From NCBI RefSeq assembly GCF_003337375.1, contig NZ_QPJD01000009.1, forward strand, positions 186,001-250,000: a stretch of DNA of 64,000 nucleotides. Reading direction: 5' to 3'. Below, in pieces: positions 8,986 to 17,404 of the stretch; positions within the stretch are counted from its first letter, which is position 1; each line of letters opens with the position of its first letter. The notes below the pieces were generated by a model that saw nothing but the letters and a program-made list of their open reading frames with translations, was not told the origin of the DNA and did no database searches. The translations under genes and the position numbers were made by a program. The DNA is from Paenibacillus prosopidis (lineage in GTDB: Bacteria > Bacillota > Bacilli > Paenibacillales > Paenibacillaceae).

Positions 8986-9297
8986 ATGCAAGCGTGGTTA
9001 AGCGATCATAAGCTTGTCTCTTATTTGCTCATCCTGGGCTTTACGATATACATATTCAATAAAGTGTTTCGTGCCCAGCAAAGGCTACCGTTGCTGAAAG
9101 AGATTCTAGTTTATGCATTGATAGCATTCGGTTCATTTATATTAATGATTTTGCAAGTCGACAAGCTGCCTATTATTCAATGTATGGGGATCGCGGTCCT
9201 AATGATGCTCATGCTTCGCGGACGTCAATTGTATGATAAATGGAAGGGCGTCAAGGAAGCTGAACCGTCACCTCAGAAAGCAGAATCAGGTAAATGA
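8986..9297 (+). CDS. ylaH: YlaH-like membrane protein
   Basis: A 103-residue protein with three predicted membrane segments (about residues 11-27, 38-55 and 60-78) and a hydrophilic C-terminal tail. Size, topology and position directly after typA match B. subtilis YlaH, whose function is unknown. It overlaps the next gene by 4 nt (ATGA at 9294-9297), so the two are coupled. ATG at 8986 has the ribosome site TAGGAGGT. Confidence 0.8.
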   Translation: MQAWLSDHKLVSYLLILGFTIYIFNKVFRAQQRLPLLKEILVYALIAFGSFILMILQVDKLPIIQCMGIAVLMMLMLRGRQLYDKWKGVKEAEPSPQKAESGK

Positions 9298-9566
9298 AGC
9301 TCGAGGACGCTTTATTCAACTGGCTGCAAATTCGAGTTGTCGCAGATGCCCGACCCGATGATCAAGCCGCGCTCGATACACTCGAGTTTTTCGCGCAAAT
9401 ATTGACGGAGGATCACGGACTTACCGGCTTTACAATTATTAAGACCGATGAGACGATGATCCATGTTAAATACGAAAAGGATGGCCGTTCCAAGCTGCAG
9501 CTATATCCGCGTGAACCTGGCGAACAGCTGCTGACGGACATCGAGTCCAATCCAAAATACAATTGA
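9294..9566 (+). CDS. Conserved hypothetical small protein
   Basis: A 90-residue acidic soluble protein, rich in Asp and Glu, with LFNWLQIRVVADARPDD near residues 7-23. I do not recognise a family with known function. It starts inside the stop of the ylaH-like gene and is followed closely by the LCP gene, which indicates one transcript. No membrane segment or metal motif is seen. Confidence 0.75.
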   Translation: MKLEDALFNWLQIRVVADARPDDQAALDTLEFFAQILTEDHGLTGFTIIKTDETMIHVKYEKDGRSKLQLYPREPGEQLLTDIESNPKYN

Positions 9567-9583
9567 GCTTGAAGGTGAATCCT

Positions 9584-10627
9584 ATGAGTCAAGGTTCGAC
9601 ATCATTACCTCCAAGATCGGGTGCTCGTCAACCGGTTAAAGCGAAAAAGCAAAAACCGCCCAAGAAACGTTCGGTAGTAAAAACGTTTTTAGTGTTGTTG
9701 TTTGGACTGCTGCTCATTGTAGCGGCAGCTCTTGCTTATGTCGTGTTCAAAACAAACGATGCGCTCGACACTATTGGAACAGACAATAATTCGGTCGTTA
9801 TACCAGCTGGAGAATCGGTAAAGGAAAAGGCTGTCGCGATCGCGTTACTGGGTCTTGATTCGCGGGCTCATGGCGGAGGTTTGAATACTGATGTCATGAT
9901 GGTAGCCGTCCTAAATCCGAATACAAAATCGGCAACGGTTGTGTCTATTCCCCGCGACTCCAAAATCGATGTAGATGGTTATAAAGAGAGAAAAGCGAAT
10001 GAATTCTACGCTGCTTTTTACAACAGTGCAAAAAAAGAAGGTATGGAGACTGAAGCTGCACAAGCGGATGCGAAGCAGCATGTCCGGACCGTCTTAGGCG
10101 AGCTTTTTGGTATTGAAGTTAAGTATACTGCAGTTATCAATTTTCAAGGATTTGCAGATGTGGTTAATGCGCTCGGCGGTGTTGAAGTTGATGTCGATAT
10201 GCGAATGAAATATACAGATTCACAGGATGGTACGAATATTGATCTTCAGGAGGGCGTTCAAGTTCTCGATGGCGACAAGGCGCTCGACTTCGTTCGCTAC
10301 CGTAAATCCAATGATGGCAAAAACATGTCAAGCGACTTTGACCGGAATAAGCGTCAAAGCGAAGTGATCGGCGCGCTTGTCGATAAGATGAAATCATTAA
10401 GCGGTGCAGCGAAGCTAGGCTCTGTTATTGAGGCGGTTGGCAATAACATGAAGATGGATATGCCATCTAATGAAATAAAAAATTTATTGCAGGAATACTT
10501 CGGCATCAGCCGCAGTGATGTAACATTTATTCCGCTTGAGGGTAATTGGAGAAGTCCATATGTGTATTTGGACGATGTAAAGCTCGATGAGGCCCGTGCT
10601 GCATTGAAAGCAAAAATGGCTGAATAA
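9584..10627 (+). CDS. LytR-CpsA-Psr (LCP) family cell-wall glycopolymer ligase
   Basis: A 347-residue membrane-anchored enzyme. A basic, Pro-rich cytoplasmic stretch (PVKAKKQKPPKKR) precedes one transmembrane helix (about residues 29-52) and an extracellular LCP domain. Visible LCP features are ALLGLDSRA, NTDVMMVAVLNP, VVSIPRDSKID and the Arg-rich DFVRYRKS...DFDRNKRQ region that binds the polyprenyl pyrophosphate. The family attaches teichoic acids or other glycopolymers to peptidoglycan. I prefer the ATG at 9584, with GAAGGTG (9571-9577) upstream, over the in-frame TTG at 9563, which overlaps the previous stop and lacks a good ribosome site. Confidence 0.92.
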   Translation: MSQGSTSLPPRSGARQPVKAKKQKPPKKRSVVKTFLVLLFGLLLIVAAALAYVVFKTNDALDTIGTDNNSVVIPAGESVKEKAVAIALLGLDSRAHGGGLNTDVMMVAVLNPNTKSATVVSIPRDSKIDVDGYKERKANEFYAAFYNSAKKEGMETEAAQADAKQHVRTVLGELFGIEVKYTAVINFQGFADVVNALGGVEVDVDMRMKYTDSQDGTNIDLQEGVQVLDGDKALDFVRYRKSNDGKNMSSDFDRNKRQSEVIGALVDKMKSLSGAAKLGSVIEAVGNNMKMDMPSNEIKNLLQEYFGISRSDVTFIPLEGNWRSPYVYLDDVKLDEARAALKAKMAE

Positions 10628-10630
10628 CCG

Positions 10631-10659
10631 TAGACTGGCGGTAATAATATGGATATAAT
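10631..10659 (+). promoter_or_regulatory. Probable sigma-A promoter
   Basis: TAGACT (10631-10636), 17-base spacer, then a perfect TATAAT (10654-10659). It lies just ahead of the short YlaL-like gene. Confidence 0.5.
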
Positions 10660-10707
10660 AATGCTACGGAGACCATTTTGTAATCTCGCCAGAAGGAGGC
10701 CATGCGG

Positions 10708-10938
10708 ATGACCGAACCCGTAACATCATTATCCGGGCAAACAATTGAAGCATTGCATGAGCAGCCTTTCGTTCTAATGCATACGATTGGTGCGGAGTCT
10801 GCCAGTCCGGCCTCAAGTATGAGGAAGGTTCGAGACGCGGTGGTTAATGGCGTGTGCTTGTCCAAAACCCCGGAATATGAGAAAACATATGACAAACGAG
10901 CAGCGGATAAAATGTCCGCTGCCATAAAAAAAGCCTAG
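10708..10938 (+). CDS. Short YlaL-like protein, probably an internally deleted flavin split-barrel protein
   Basis: A 76-residue frame. Its first 35 or so residues (TEPVTSLSGQTIEALHEQPF and on to SASPASS) look like the N-terminus, and its last 35 (VRDAVVNGVCLSK, PEYEKTYDKRAADKM) like the C-terminus, of pyridoxamine-5'-phosphate-oxidase-related proteins of the YlaL type. The central beta-barrel core of roughly 70 residues is missing. The junction is in frame. B. subtilis ylaL also sits beside ylaK (phoH) and ylaJ, as here. This is from memory of the family and remains an inference. The start at 10708 gives proper spacing to AAGGAGG (10692-10698); an ATG at 10702 is too close. Probably non-functional as an enzyme. 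Confidence 0.55.
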   Translation: MTEPVTSLSGQTIEALHEQPFVLMHTIGAESASPASSMRKVRDAVVNGVCLSKTPEYEKTYDKRAADKMSAAIKKA

Positions 10939-10962
10939 TGATGCTTTCACTAGGCTTTTTGT
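10925..10962. terminator. Terminator between convergent genes
   Basis: AGCCTAGTGA (10932-10941) pairs with TCACTAGGCT (10947-10956), flanked by A-run and T-run. The TAG stop of the YlaL-like gene is in the stem. It may also serve the minus-strand lipoprotein gene. Confidence 0.9.
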
Positions 10963-11022
10963 GTCTTTTGGGGGCCTTTACCAAATCTTAAAGCGTTAGT
11001 TTTCAAGCATAAAACCAGTTTT

Positions 11023-11562
11023 TTACAAAGTCTTATTCATTTTTGGGGCTTCCTGCTTCTCTGGCTCCTGCGGTAAGATATCTCGTGGAAGCTGGGGAAC
11101 AAGACGGCCCATAATATCGGCCATTTCTTCAGCAAAGCCAGCTATTGGTCTGCCGCGTCTGATATCTGCGCCAATCTCGTTTAGCCTTTGGGTTAGATCC
11201 ATATCTGCCGTTACGAGGGCATCTATACCGTAGGGGTCTTTGCGAAATGCTTCTGCTACAGAATATTTTAGCGTACCTACTTTGGAGCGCTCCATCTTGG
11301 CATCAACATCAATACCGACGATTGCGGTGTTTCCGAACACGACGCAATGCGCATTCGTAACGCCGTTAATTCCTTTGGCCAACTGCTCCAAATGTGCCGC
11401 GACCTGCTCCGAATTTTTAATTTCCTTCTTCCTTGGTTCGGTTTGCTGGGCCTCAACACGGCCATTATTTTGTGGAGAGGGTGATGTCTCATTACGTGCG
11501 ACGGTGCTGCAGCCTGTCGCTACAATCGCAATAATGATCGCTGAAGTAAGCCATTTGAACAT
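11023..11562 (-). CDS. ylaJ: YhcN/YlaJ-family sporulation lipoprotein
   Basis: A 179-residue predicted lipoprotein. The signal peptide has a hydrophobic core and the lipobox-like VATGCS, with the lipidated Cys at residue 18. A Ser/Pro/Gln-rich linker follows, then a mixed alpha/beta domain (about residues 60-160, including NAHCVVFGNTAIVGIDVDA) as in the YhcN/YlaJ family of forespore and spore coat-associated lipoproteins. In B. subtilis ylaJ is next to ylaK (phoH), and the same adjacency is seen here in divergent orientation. The start is the ATG at 11562 because AGAGGTGG lies just upstream. The GTG at 11571 overlaps that site. Confidence 0.87.
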   Translation of the reverse strand: MFKWLTSAIIIAIVATGCSTVARNETSPSPQNNGRVEAQQTEPRKKEIKNSEQVAAHLEQLAKGINGVTNAHCVVFGNTAIVGIDVDAKMERSKVGTLKYSVAEAFRKDPYGIDALVTADMDLTQRLNEIGADIRRGRPIAGFAEEMADIMGRLVPQLPRDILPQEPEKQEAPKMNKTL

Positions 11563-11681
11563 GTTTACCACCTCTTTTTGATGTTAAAAACGCATAATGT
11601 TACCTGTCCGCCATAGTTTACCCGCTGCTACGCAAGGCTATGTATGTTTTTAATCGAATATCCAACGCCGGGAGGGTTCTC

Positions 11682-13013
11682 ATGAAAAAAATATTCGTGC
11701 TCGACACTAATGTGCTGCTTCATGATCCGCAAGCGATTTTTGCTTTCGATGATAATGAGGTCATAATTCCCGCGGTTGTGTTGGAGGAAATAGATTCAAA
11801 GAAAAGGCTGGCTGATGAATTAGGCCGTAATGCGCGAACCATCTCCCGTTTACTCGATAAGATGCGTGAGAGAGGGCATTTGCATGAGGGCATTGAGCTT
11901 CCAAGCGGCGGCCTGCTCAAAGTGGAGCTGAATCACCGCAGCTTTATGCGCGTACAAGAAATGTTTGGAGAAATGTCCAATGATAATCGGATTTTAGCGG
12001 TTGCGCTAAATTATCACCTAGAGCAAGAAAATGAGACTGAGAAGCAAAGCATCGTTTTGGTTAGCAAGGATGTGCTCGTTCGAATCAAAGCCGATGTGCT
12101 CGGCTTGCAGGCACAGGACTATCTATCTGATCGAGTGGTCGTTTCGTCCGATTTCTACTCGGGCTATATGACGCTTTATGTACACCCTGCCGTAATCGAT
12201 GAGTTTTACACGTATCGGTTTCTAACTGTGAACAATATGAATCTTAATATACGGTTAAACCCTAATGAGTTTGTCATCCTTCGGGATGAGATGGGTACGT
12301 CAAAATCCGCGCTTCTGAAGGTGAGCCAAGACGGCGCGAAGCTTGAACCGCTTTTTCTTAGCAATGATCCGATCTGGGGTATCACGGCGCGCAACGCTCA
12401 ACAGCGAATGGCGCTTGAACTGCTTCTGAACGACGATATACCGCTTGTAACGCTAACAGGTAAAGCTGGTACGGGTAAGACGCTGCTCGCGCTTGCAGCG
12501 GGTCTCCTGAAGGTTGAGGATGAGCATAAATATAAGAAGCTGCTGATTGCTAGGCCAGTCGTGCCAATGGGAAAGGATATCGGCTATCTTCCTGGTGAGA
12601 AGGAAGAGAAGCTGCGCCCGTGGATGCAGCCGATTTATGATAATTTGGAATATTTATTCGATACGAAGAAGGCTGGGGATATCGACAAAATATTAATGGG
12701 AATGGGCAGCATTCAAGTAGAGGCGCTCACCTATATTCGCGGCAGATCGATCCCGGGGCAGTTCATTATTATTGACGAAGCGCAAAATTTAACGAAGCAT
12801 GAAGTAAAGACGATCGTTTCACGTGTCGGAGAAGGCAGTAAAATAGTGTTGATGGGTGATCCGGAGCAAATTGACCATCCTTACCTCGATTCCATCAGTA
12901 ACGGTTTGACTCATATCGTTGAGCGGTTCAAAAACGAGGGCATCAGCGGTCATATGACTCTGGAGAAAGGCGAGCGCTCGAAGCTTGCGCAGCTTGCAGC
13001 TGATTTGCTCTAG
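11682..13013 (+). CDS. ylaK: PhoH-family ATPase with N-terminal PIN domain (YlaK type)
   Basis: A 443-residue protein with an N-terminal PIN nuclease domain (VLDTNVLLHDP at residues 5-15, then further conserved acidic residues) and a C-terminal PhoH ATPase. Walker A is GKAGTGKT (about residues 260-267) and Walker B is FIIIDEAQNLT (about residues 360-370). PIN-PhoH fusions of this kind (PhoH2) are linked to RNA unwinding and cleavage. The ATG at 11682 follows GGGAGGG; the frame extends upstream to 11640 without a ribosome site. Confidence 0.93.
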   Translation: MKKIFVLDTNVLLHDPQAIFAFDDNEVIIPAVVLEEIDSKKRLADELGRNARTISRLLDKMRERGHLHEGIELPSGGLLKVELNHRSFMRVQEMFGEMSNDNRILAVALNYHLEQENETEKQSIVLVSKDVLVRIKADVLGLQAQDYLSDRVVVSSDFYSGYMTLYVHPAVIDEFYTYRFLTVNNMNLNIRLNPNEFVILRDEMGTSKSALLKVSQDGAKLEPLFLSNDPIWGITARNAQQRMALELLLNDDIPLVTLTGKAGTGKTLLALAAGLLKVEDEHKYKKLLIARPVVPMGKDIGYLPGEKEEKLRPWMQPIYDNLEYLFDTKKAGDIDKILMGMGSIQVEALTYIRGRSIPGQFIIIDEAQNLTKHEVKTIVSRVGEGSKIVLMGDPEQIDHPYLDSISNGLTHIVERFKNEGISGHMTLEKGERSKLAQLAADLL

Positions 13014-13037
13014 CCGTTGAATAAATACAGCATAAAG

Positions 13038-13070
13038 GACGGTTCCCTGAAAGTGGAGCCGTCTTTTTTT
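13038..13070 (+). terminator. Rho-independent terminator after phoH
   Basis: GACGGTTCC (13038-13046) pairs with GGAGCCGTC (13055-13063) with one G-U pair, followed by seven T. Confidence 0.9.
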
Positions 13071-13132
13071 GTCATGGCTATGTTCATTTGGACAAATTTT
13101 TGATTTATTGCTATCCTATTTTCAGAAGCTAC

Positions 13133-14443
13133 ATGGATGAAAGGAAGAATGCTGTGTCTCCCAGAAAATATGTGCCTTTCATTATTGGCGCGTTACTTTT
13201 TGCAGCCCTGATGCTTATTCAATTCTCAGGCCATACGAATCCTGCGCGCGTGGACAAGCCTGACGGAAAAACAACCGTTCAGTCCGCACCGGGAGAACAT
13301 GTCATTGATCAAACATCGGACATTCATGTAAGCGTTTCCTTGCCTTCCGATCAGTTTAGACTGCTGGTAGGACTAAACCGCAATTTTATGATGAAATATC
13401 CTCATATTCAGGTACAGCTTGCCAATGAAGAAACAGAGGACAGGGCTTACGCTTTATGGACCGAACAAAGTCAGCAAGGGACGGCTTCTGACGTCATGCT
13501 GCTGGATAACGGTTTCGTTATCCCTTTTGCAGTGGAAGGATTTCTGAAGCCGGCAGATAGTATCATGACTGGCGATATGCTCTCTGACCAAATGATGGGA
13601 TTGCTGGACCCTTTACGATGGAATGGCTATTTATGGGGGGTACCAAAGGACGTTAATCCGTATGTTGTCGTTTGGAACGGTGACCTGTTAACCCAAGCCG
13701 GATTAAAGGAGCCGCCGACTGATTGGGCCGCATACCAAACGGCCGCTGCAAAGGTTATGGAATGGAATGCGGAGACGAGTATCGTAAATTGGAGTGCGGG
13801 CGATTTGTACCAGCAGCTCGTTTGGCTGGGAACGTTCCAAACGGATCAGTCGGATCATATTAATTTGCGTAAAATAAGTGAAAAGCAGGCGGACCAGCTC
13901 AAATGGTTTCAAGCGGTAGAGCGGAATGTTAGCCGCATCAGGATGCAAGCGACGGGCGAATTAAACGAAGCTCTGCTTGGGAACAAGCTGCTTGCAGCGA
14001 TTTTACCGTGGGATGCATTTGAGAAATTAAGTGAAAAAGTTCGCGGAAAGCTGGTTGTCGACCGCAATCATATTTTGTTTCCGTGGTTAAACGGCCGCAG
14101 CTATGTGATCTCTTCAAACAGCAAAGTCGAGGAGGAGGCTATGCTGTGGATCCGGGAAATGACGGACAGCAACAATCAGCAGGTGATCTATGAGCAGTCA
14201 GGACAGCTTCCGGCTAGAGCATCCTTGTATGCTTCGAACAGTTCTATACAATCCGGTCAATTACGAATCCCTCCAGCTTGGTGGCTGAAAAGGTTGAATG
14301 CAAAGCAGCCCGATGATCAATTGGCGTTTCCTGAGCCGCAGTGGCCGGTAAGATGGCAGCAACGCGAGCGGCAGTGGCAATTATTTTCGCAGCAACCGCT
14401 TCAAATCGATGCTTACATCAATGCGCTGACAGCTAGCGAATGA
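13133..14443 (+). CDS. Extracellular solute-binding protein-like protein (orphan)
   Basis: A 436-residue exported protein. An N-terminal hydrophobic helix (about residues 13-31) without a clear lipobox is followed by a family-1-type solute-binding fold: NFMMKYPHIQVQL, SDVMLLDNGFVIPFAVEGFL, WGVPKDVNPYVVVWNGDLLTQAG. Such proteins deliver sugars or oligosaccharides to ABC importers, yet no permease or ATPase gene lies nearby. Start uncertain: ATG at 13133 has a weak site. The in-frame GTG at 13154 has AAAGGAAG well spaced and leaves MSPRKYVPF as N-terminus, so it is a good alternative. Ends at a terminator shared with the convergent gene. Confidence 0.8.
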   Translation: MDERKNAVSPRKYVPFIIGALLFAALMLIQFSGHTNPARVDKPDGKTTVQSAPGEHVIDQTSDIHVSVSLPSDQFRLLVGLNRNFMMKYPHIQVQLANEETEDRAYALWTEQSQQGTASDVMLLDNGFVIPFAVEGFLKPADSIMTGDMLSDQMMGLLDPLRWNGYLWGVPKDVNPYVVVWNGDLLTQAGLKEPPTDWAAYQTAAAKVMEWNAETSIVNWSAGDLYQQLVWLGTFQTDQSDHINLRKISEKQADQLKWFQAVERNVSRIRMQATGELNEALLGNKLLAAILPWDAFEKLSEKVRGKLVVDRNHILFPWLNGRSYVISSNSKVEEEAMLWIREMTDSNNQQVIYEQSGQLPARASLYASNSSIQSGQLRIPPAWWLKRLNAKQPDDQLAFPEPQWPVRWQQRERQWQLFSQQPLQIDAYINALTASE

Positions 14444-14454
14444 GTGAAAAAAGT

Positions 14455-14493
14455 GACTGCTTCAGCAAAGGGCGGAAGCAGTCTCTTTCTCTT
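14455..14493. terminator. Terminator between convergent genes
   Basis: GACTGCTTC (14455-14463) pairs with GAAGCAGTC (14475-14483), then a TCTTTCTCTT tract. The A-run on the left side allows action on the minus strand too. Confidence 0.8.
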
Positions 14494-15595
14494 AAAGCTT
14501 GAGGCTCAGCTTAATCATGAGCTCGCCATCTCTCATTTCAACGGATTCAGCTTTAAGGAAGGATACAATTAAATCAGGATAGAACCCGAGATCAAATTCT
14601 TCTTCCAATGCATTACGGGTCGTATCCGGCAAAGCAAAGCCGTTGAACAGCAGTTCATCGACATGAAACAGGATACCGTTTTTCGGATCATTCTCGATCG
14701 TGTAATGACCGGCTATGCGAATTTCCATATCATCGCGTTTACCTTGAGCTATTACTTTATCATTTGTAAATTGAAACGAAAAATGATTAAAAATTTCATT
14801 TTGATCGCGTAAAAAAGTATTTAAATCATTCTCGGGAACCCGGATCGTATATTGAAAGCCTTTAATTTCAAGCAGCTGCTTATTTTCTTGGACCCAGCTT
14901 GGAAGCTTCTGCATGGCCTTCGACAGCTCGCGGAAATATTGCTTGACCTCGTTCATGCCGGCTGAGTCCCAAAATGAGGTAAGCTCCTTCATTAATAAAC
15001 GAAGCCTGTCAGCGTCCGAACGGCCGGCCAGCTGCTCTTCGAGCTGTTTTTCAAGTTCCAACACACGTTCCCGCTGGGTATGCAGCTGTTGTTCAATTGC
15101 CGTAAGCTCATCTTGCCTTGTCTCGAGCTGCTTGTAGCCTTCCTGAACCTTCTTGTATTGCTCCATATAGGTATCCAAGGTATGCTTATCGTATGTAAAA
15201 ATAAATTCGGCATAATCAATCATTTGCAATAGATCGGACAATGAATCAAAGGATAGAAGCGCTGTAAACAAAAAATCCCGTTCTCCCATATAGTAAGCGC
15301 GCAGGATGCTTCCCGCTTCGTCTTGCTTGTCCGAAATTTGCTGCTCCTGCAGCTTTAATTGTTTTTCCGTATCTGTCTTTGCGAGCAGAAGCTGTGCTTT
15401 TTGCTCCTGGATACGGACGATTTCTTTATCGATCTCCAAGACGGATAAACTTTTCTCAAGCAGCGTGTGTCTATCATCAAGGGCCGGCTGAGGCTCGGCC
15501 AATACGGGAAGCCGAATCAGGAGCCATGCAAACAGAAGCATAGCTGTGGCAGCAAAGACGATACGTATGAGCTTAGCGGGTAATATCAACGGCAT
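14492..15595 (-). CDS. Exported coiled-coil protein, PcsB/CwlO-like N-terminus without a hydrolase domain
   Basis: A 367-residue protein. A signal peptide or anchor (about residues 8-32) is followed by two long coiled-coil stretches (about residues 40-95 and 130-205). The insert between them (AYYMGERDFLFTALLSFDS and the next residues) resembles the CwlO/PcsB hairpin that FtsEX-type systems control. Instead of an NlpC/P60 or CHAP domain, residues 235-367 form a beta-rich domain (GFQYTIRVPENDLNTFL, RIAGHYTIEND, VDELLFNGFALP), possibly of the DUF2993/LmeA lipid-binding kind. That last comparison is tentative. GAGGAGGGAGG precedes the ATG at 15595. It is divergent from the MidA-type gene. Function unknown; a cell-envelope role is inferred. 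Confidence 0.75.
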   Translation of the reverse strand: MPLILPAKLIRIVFAATAMLLFAWLLIRLPVLAEPQPALDDRHTLLEKSLSVLEIDKEIVRIQEQKAQLLLAKTDTEKQLKLQEQQISDKQDEAGSILRAYYMGERDFLFTALLSFDSLSDLLQMIDYAEFIFTYDKHTLDTYMEQYKKVQEGYKQLETRQDELTAIEQQLHTQRERVLELEKQLEEQLAGRSDADRLRLLMKELTSFWDSAGMNEVKQYFRELSKAMQKLPSWVQENKQLLEIKGFQYTIRVPENDLNTFLRDQNEIFNHFSFQFTNDKVIAQGKRDDMEIRIAGHYTIENDPKNGILFHVDELLFNGFALPDTTRNALEEEFDLGFYPDLIVSFLKAESVEMRDGELMIKLSLKL

Positions 15596-15659
15596 CCTCC
15601 CTCCTCAGCACTCATTTTATGCGGCAATCAAATCTATTATATCTTACATTTGGAAAAGG

Positions 15660-16826
15660 ATGAACGAAACAATGACGGAAAACGCACTTGCCGTTTCTAT
15701 TGCGAAGCAAATTACCGAATCTTCCTGGACGGGCTGGTATATGGATGCAGGAGGAGTAACGCATACAGTCAAGTGTATTCCGTTCCGTCAGTATATGAGC
15801 TGCTGTTTATACGATGCAGAGTATGGCTATTATCGTTCAGGACCTGTCCGAATCGGAAAAAAGGGCGATTTCTATACAAGTTCGGGAATTGGACGCGTTT
15901 TAGCGGAAGTTATCGCCGGTTATTCCCTTCAATATGGAAGGGCAATCGGCAAGCCTCTTCGTCTCATTGAATGGGGAGCCGGAACAGGGAGATTATCTGC
16001 GCAGATAGCGGCAGCGGGTCAAACGCTAAGCGACCATTGGGAGGAGCGGTTTATTTCTATCCTAATCGAGGATCATCCATCACATGCGCTTGCGTCTCGC
16101 GAAGCATTTGCAGCCTTAAAGGGAACGATACATGCTCAACCGCTGTTAGCGACGTCAGATGAAGCGTGGGAAGCGGACTGGCTGCGGCAGCCTGCGTTAG
16201 TGCTGGCCAATGAGCTTCTGGACGCTTTTCCCGTGCATCGGGTGCAATGCGTGAATGGGCAATTGGCCGAGCTTGGCGTTGCTGGAACTGCAGAGCATGG
16301 GTTTCATGATGTCTACATGCCGCTTACCGATCCGCGAATCAGCGGATGGCTTGTTCGTGACGGCATTCAACTAAAGGAAGGTCAGCAGACGGAGGTGCAT
16401 GCAGGGGCGGCTGACTTTCTGAAGCGACTTGGAAGCACGATGACCGAAGGGCGGCTCCTTCTTATTGATTACGGGCATGAATCTGCAGAATATACAGCGG
16501 AGCACCGCATGTTAGGCACGTTAATGTGCTACTGGCAGCATCAAGCAAGCGACAGTCCTTTCGTACGTATTGGCGAGCAGGATATAACGTCGCATGTACC
16601 GTTTACGTTTATTCGTCATTCGGCAGAGGAAAGCGGCTGGCAGGTAAGCAGTTATTCAACTCAGAAGCAATTTTTAATCGATAATGGTGTTTTTGAGCTG
16701 CTTCAGAATCATAATAGTACGGATCCCTTCAGTGAGATGGCCCGCATGAATCGGGCGATCAGGCAGCTGCTGCTTAGCGATCAAATGAGCGAGACCTTTA
16801 AAGTTATGGTATTGGACAAAAGATAG
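15660..16826 (+). CDS. SAM-dependent methyltransferase, MidA/NDUFAF7 (COG1565) family
   Basis: A 388-residue class I methyltransferase. The SAM-binding motif is LIEWGAGTGRLSAQ (about residues 102-115), and LVLANELLDAFPVHR (about residues 180-194) is the family's conserved second motif. The mitochondrial relative NDUFAF7/MidA methylates an arginine of a complex I subunit; the bacterial substrate is unknown. A frame extends upstream to 15546 over the start of the divergent gene, but the ATG at 15660, next to GGAAAAGG, is preferred. The ATG at 15672 is also possible. Confidence 0.85.
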   Translation: MNETMTENALAVSIAKQITESSWTGWYMDAGGVTHTVKCIPFRQYMSCCLYDAEYGYYRSGPVRIGKKGDFYTSSGIGRVLAEVIAGYSLQYGRAIGKPLRLIEWGAGTGRLSAQIAAAGQTLSDHWEERFISILIEDHPSHALASREAFAALKGTIHAQPLLATSDEAWEADWLRQPALVLANELLDAFPVHRVQCVNGQLAELGVAGTAEHGFHDVYMPLTDPRISGWLVRDGIQLKEGQQTEVHAGAADFLKRLGSTMTEGRLLLIDYGHESAEYTAEHRMLGTLMCYWQHQASDSPFVRIGEQDITSHVPFTFIRHSAEESGWQVSSYSTQKQFLIDNGVFELLQNHNSTDPFSEMARMNRAIRQLLLSDQMSETFKVMVLDKR

Positions 16827-16837
16827 CGGGACAAACA

Positions 16838-16886
16838 AAACGGTGTCAGCCCCATAGGAGCTGACACCGTTTCGCTTTTTTGCATT
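16838..16886. terminator. Terminator between MidA-type gene and DUF2626 gene
   Basis: AACGGTGTCAGC pairs with GCTGACACCGTT across a 9-base loop, with an A-rich left flank and a T-rich right flank, so it can serve both convergent genes. Confidence 0.82.
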
Positions 16887-16901
16887 TTGTATAAATGCGC
16901 C

Positions 16902-17138
16902 TTAGAAAGGCAAGTCCAACTTGAAGACCGACCAATACGTGAAACCCACGAATGAAATGATCATATATCCCCAGAACATAACTATGTAAGTTCTCTCGGA
17001 GAAATTCAAGTAGCCTAGAAATACGAAAGCAACGGCTTGCGCGAAAAACAACAACGCGAATTCCGTCATATGGCCTGCGAAAGCCATTAGTCCGATTACC
17101 AGGGTCCAAAAGCCAAGTACCCGATACATGCGTGCCAT
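16902..17138 (-). CDS. DUF2626 family small membrane protein (YqgY type)
   Basis: A 78-residue protein with two to three hydrophobic segments (about residues 8-24, 27-43 and 50-70) and the motif GYLNFSERTY between them. Length and sequence match the DUF2626 family, known in B. subtilis as YqgY and without assigned function. AAAGGGGG lies just upstream of the ATG at 17138, and a strong sigma-A promoter lies upstream on the same strand. Confidence 0.85.
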   Translation of the reverse strand: MARMYRVLGFWTLVIGLMAFAGHMTEFALLFFAQAVAFVFLGYLNFSERTYIVMFWGYMIISFVGFTYWSVFKLDLPF

Positions 17139-17180
17139 GATAACATCCCCCTTTCGCTGCGACCCGATTTTCTAATGATC

Positions 17181-17209
17181 ATTATAACGTTTGGCGAAAA
17201 AAGTGTAAA
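17181..17209 (-). promoter_or_regulatory. Sigma-A promoter for the DUF2626 gene
   Basis: On the minus strand TTTACA (17209-17204), a 17-base spacer, then perfect TATAAT (17186-17181). It lies about 45 bp upstream of the start codon. Confidence 0.65.
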
Positions 17210-17404
17210 CCTGCAACAGTGACGAAATCGCAAACTTTTTATTCACAGCTGTCGGCCCTACATTCAGTTTGCTCAAATATAAGACCTAACATGTATGAGA
17301 GGGTGAAAATTTGGTTATACAAATTAGTATCCAATAGATTCTATGAACTCTACCAAGGGCATAGAGATAAAGTAAGCGCCTTTACGTTAGGAGGTTTTCG
17401 TTGC

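Noticed and set aside
16846..17109. Second frame on the minus strand over the DUF2626 gene
   Set aside because: It is a shadow of the DUF2626 gene in another frame and has no ribosome site.
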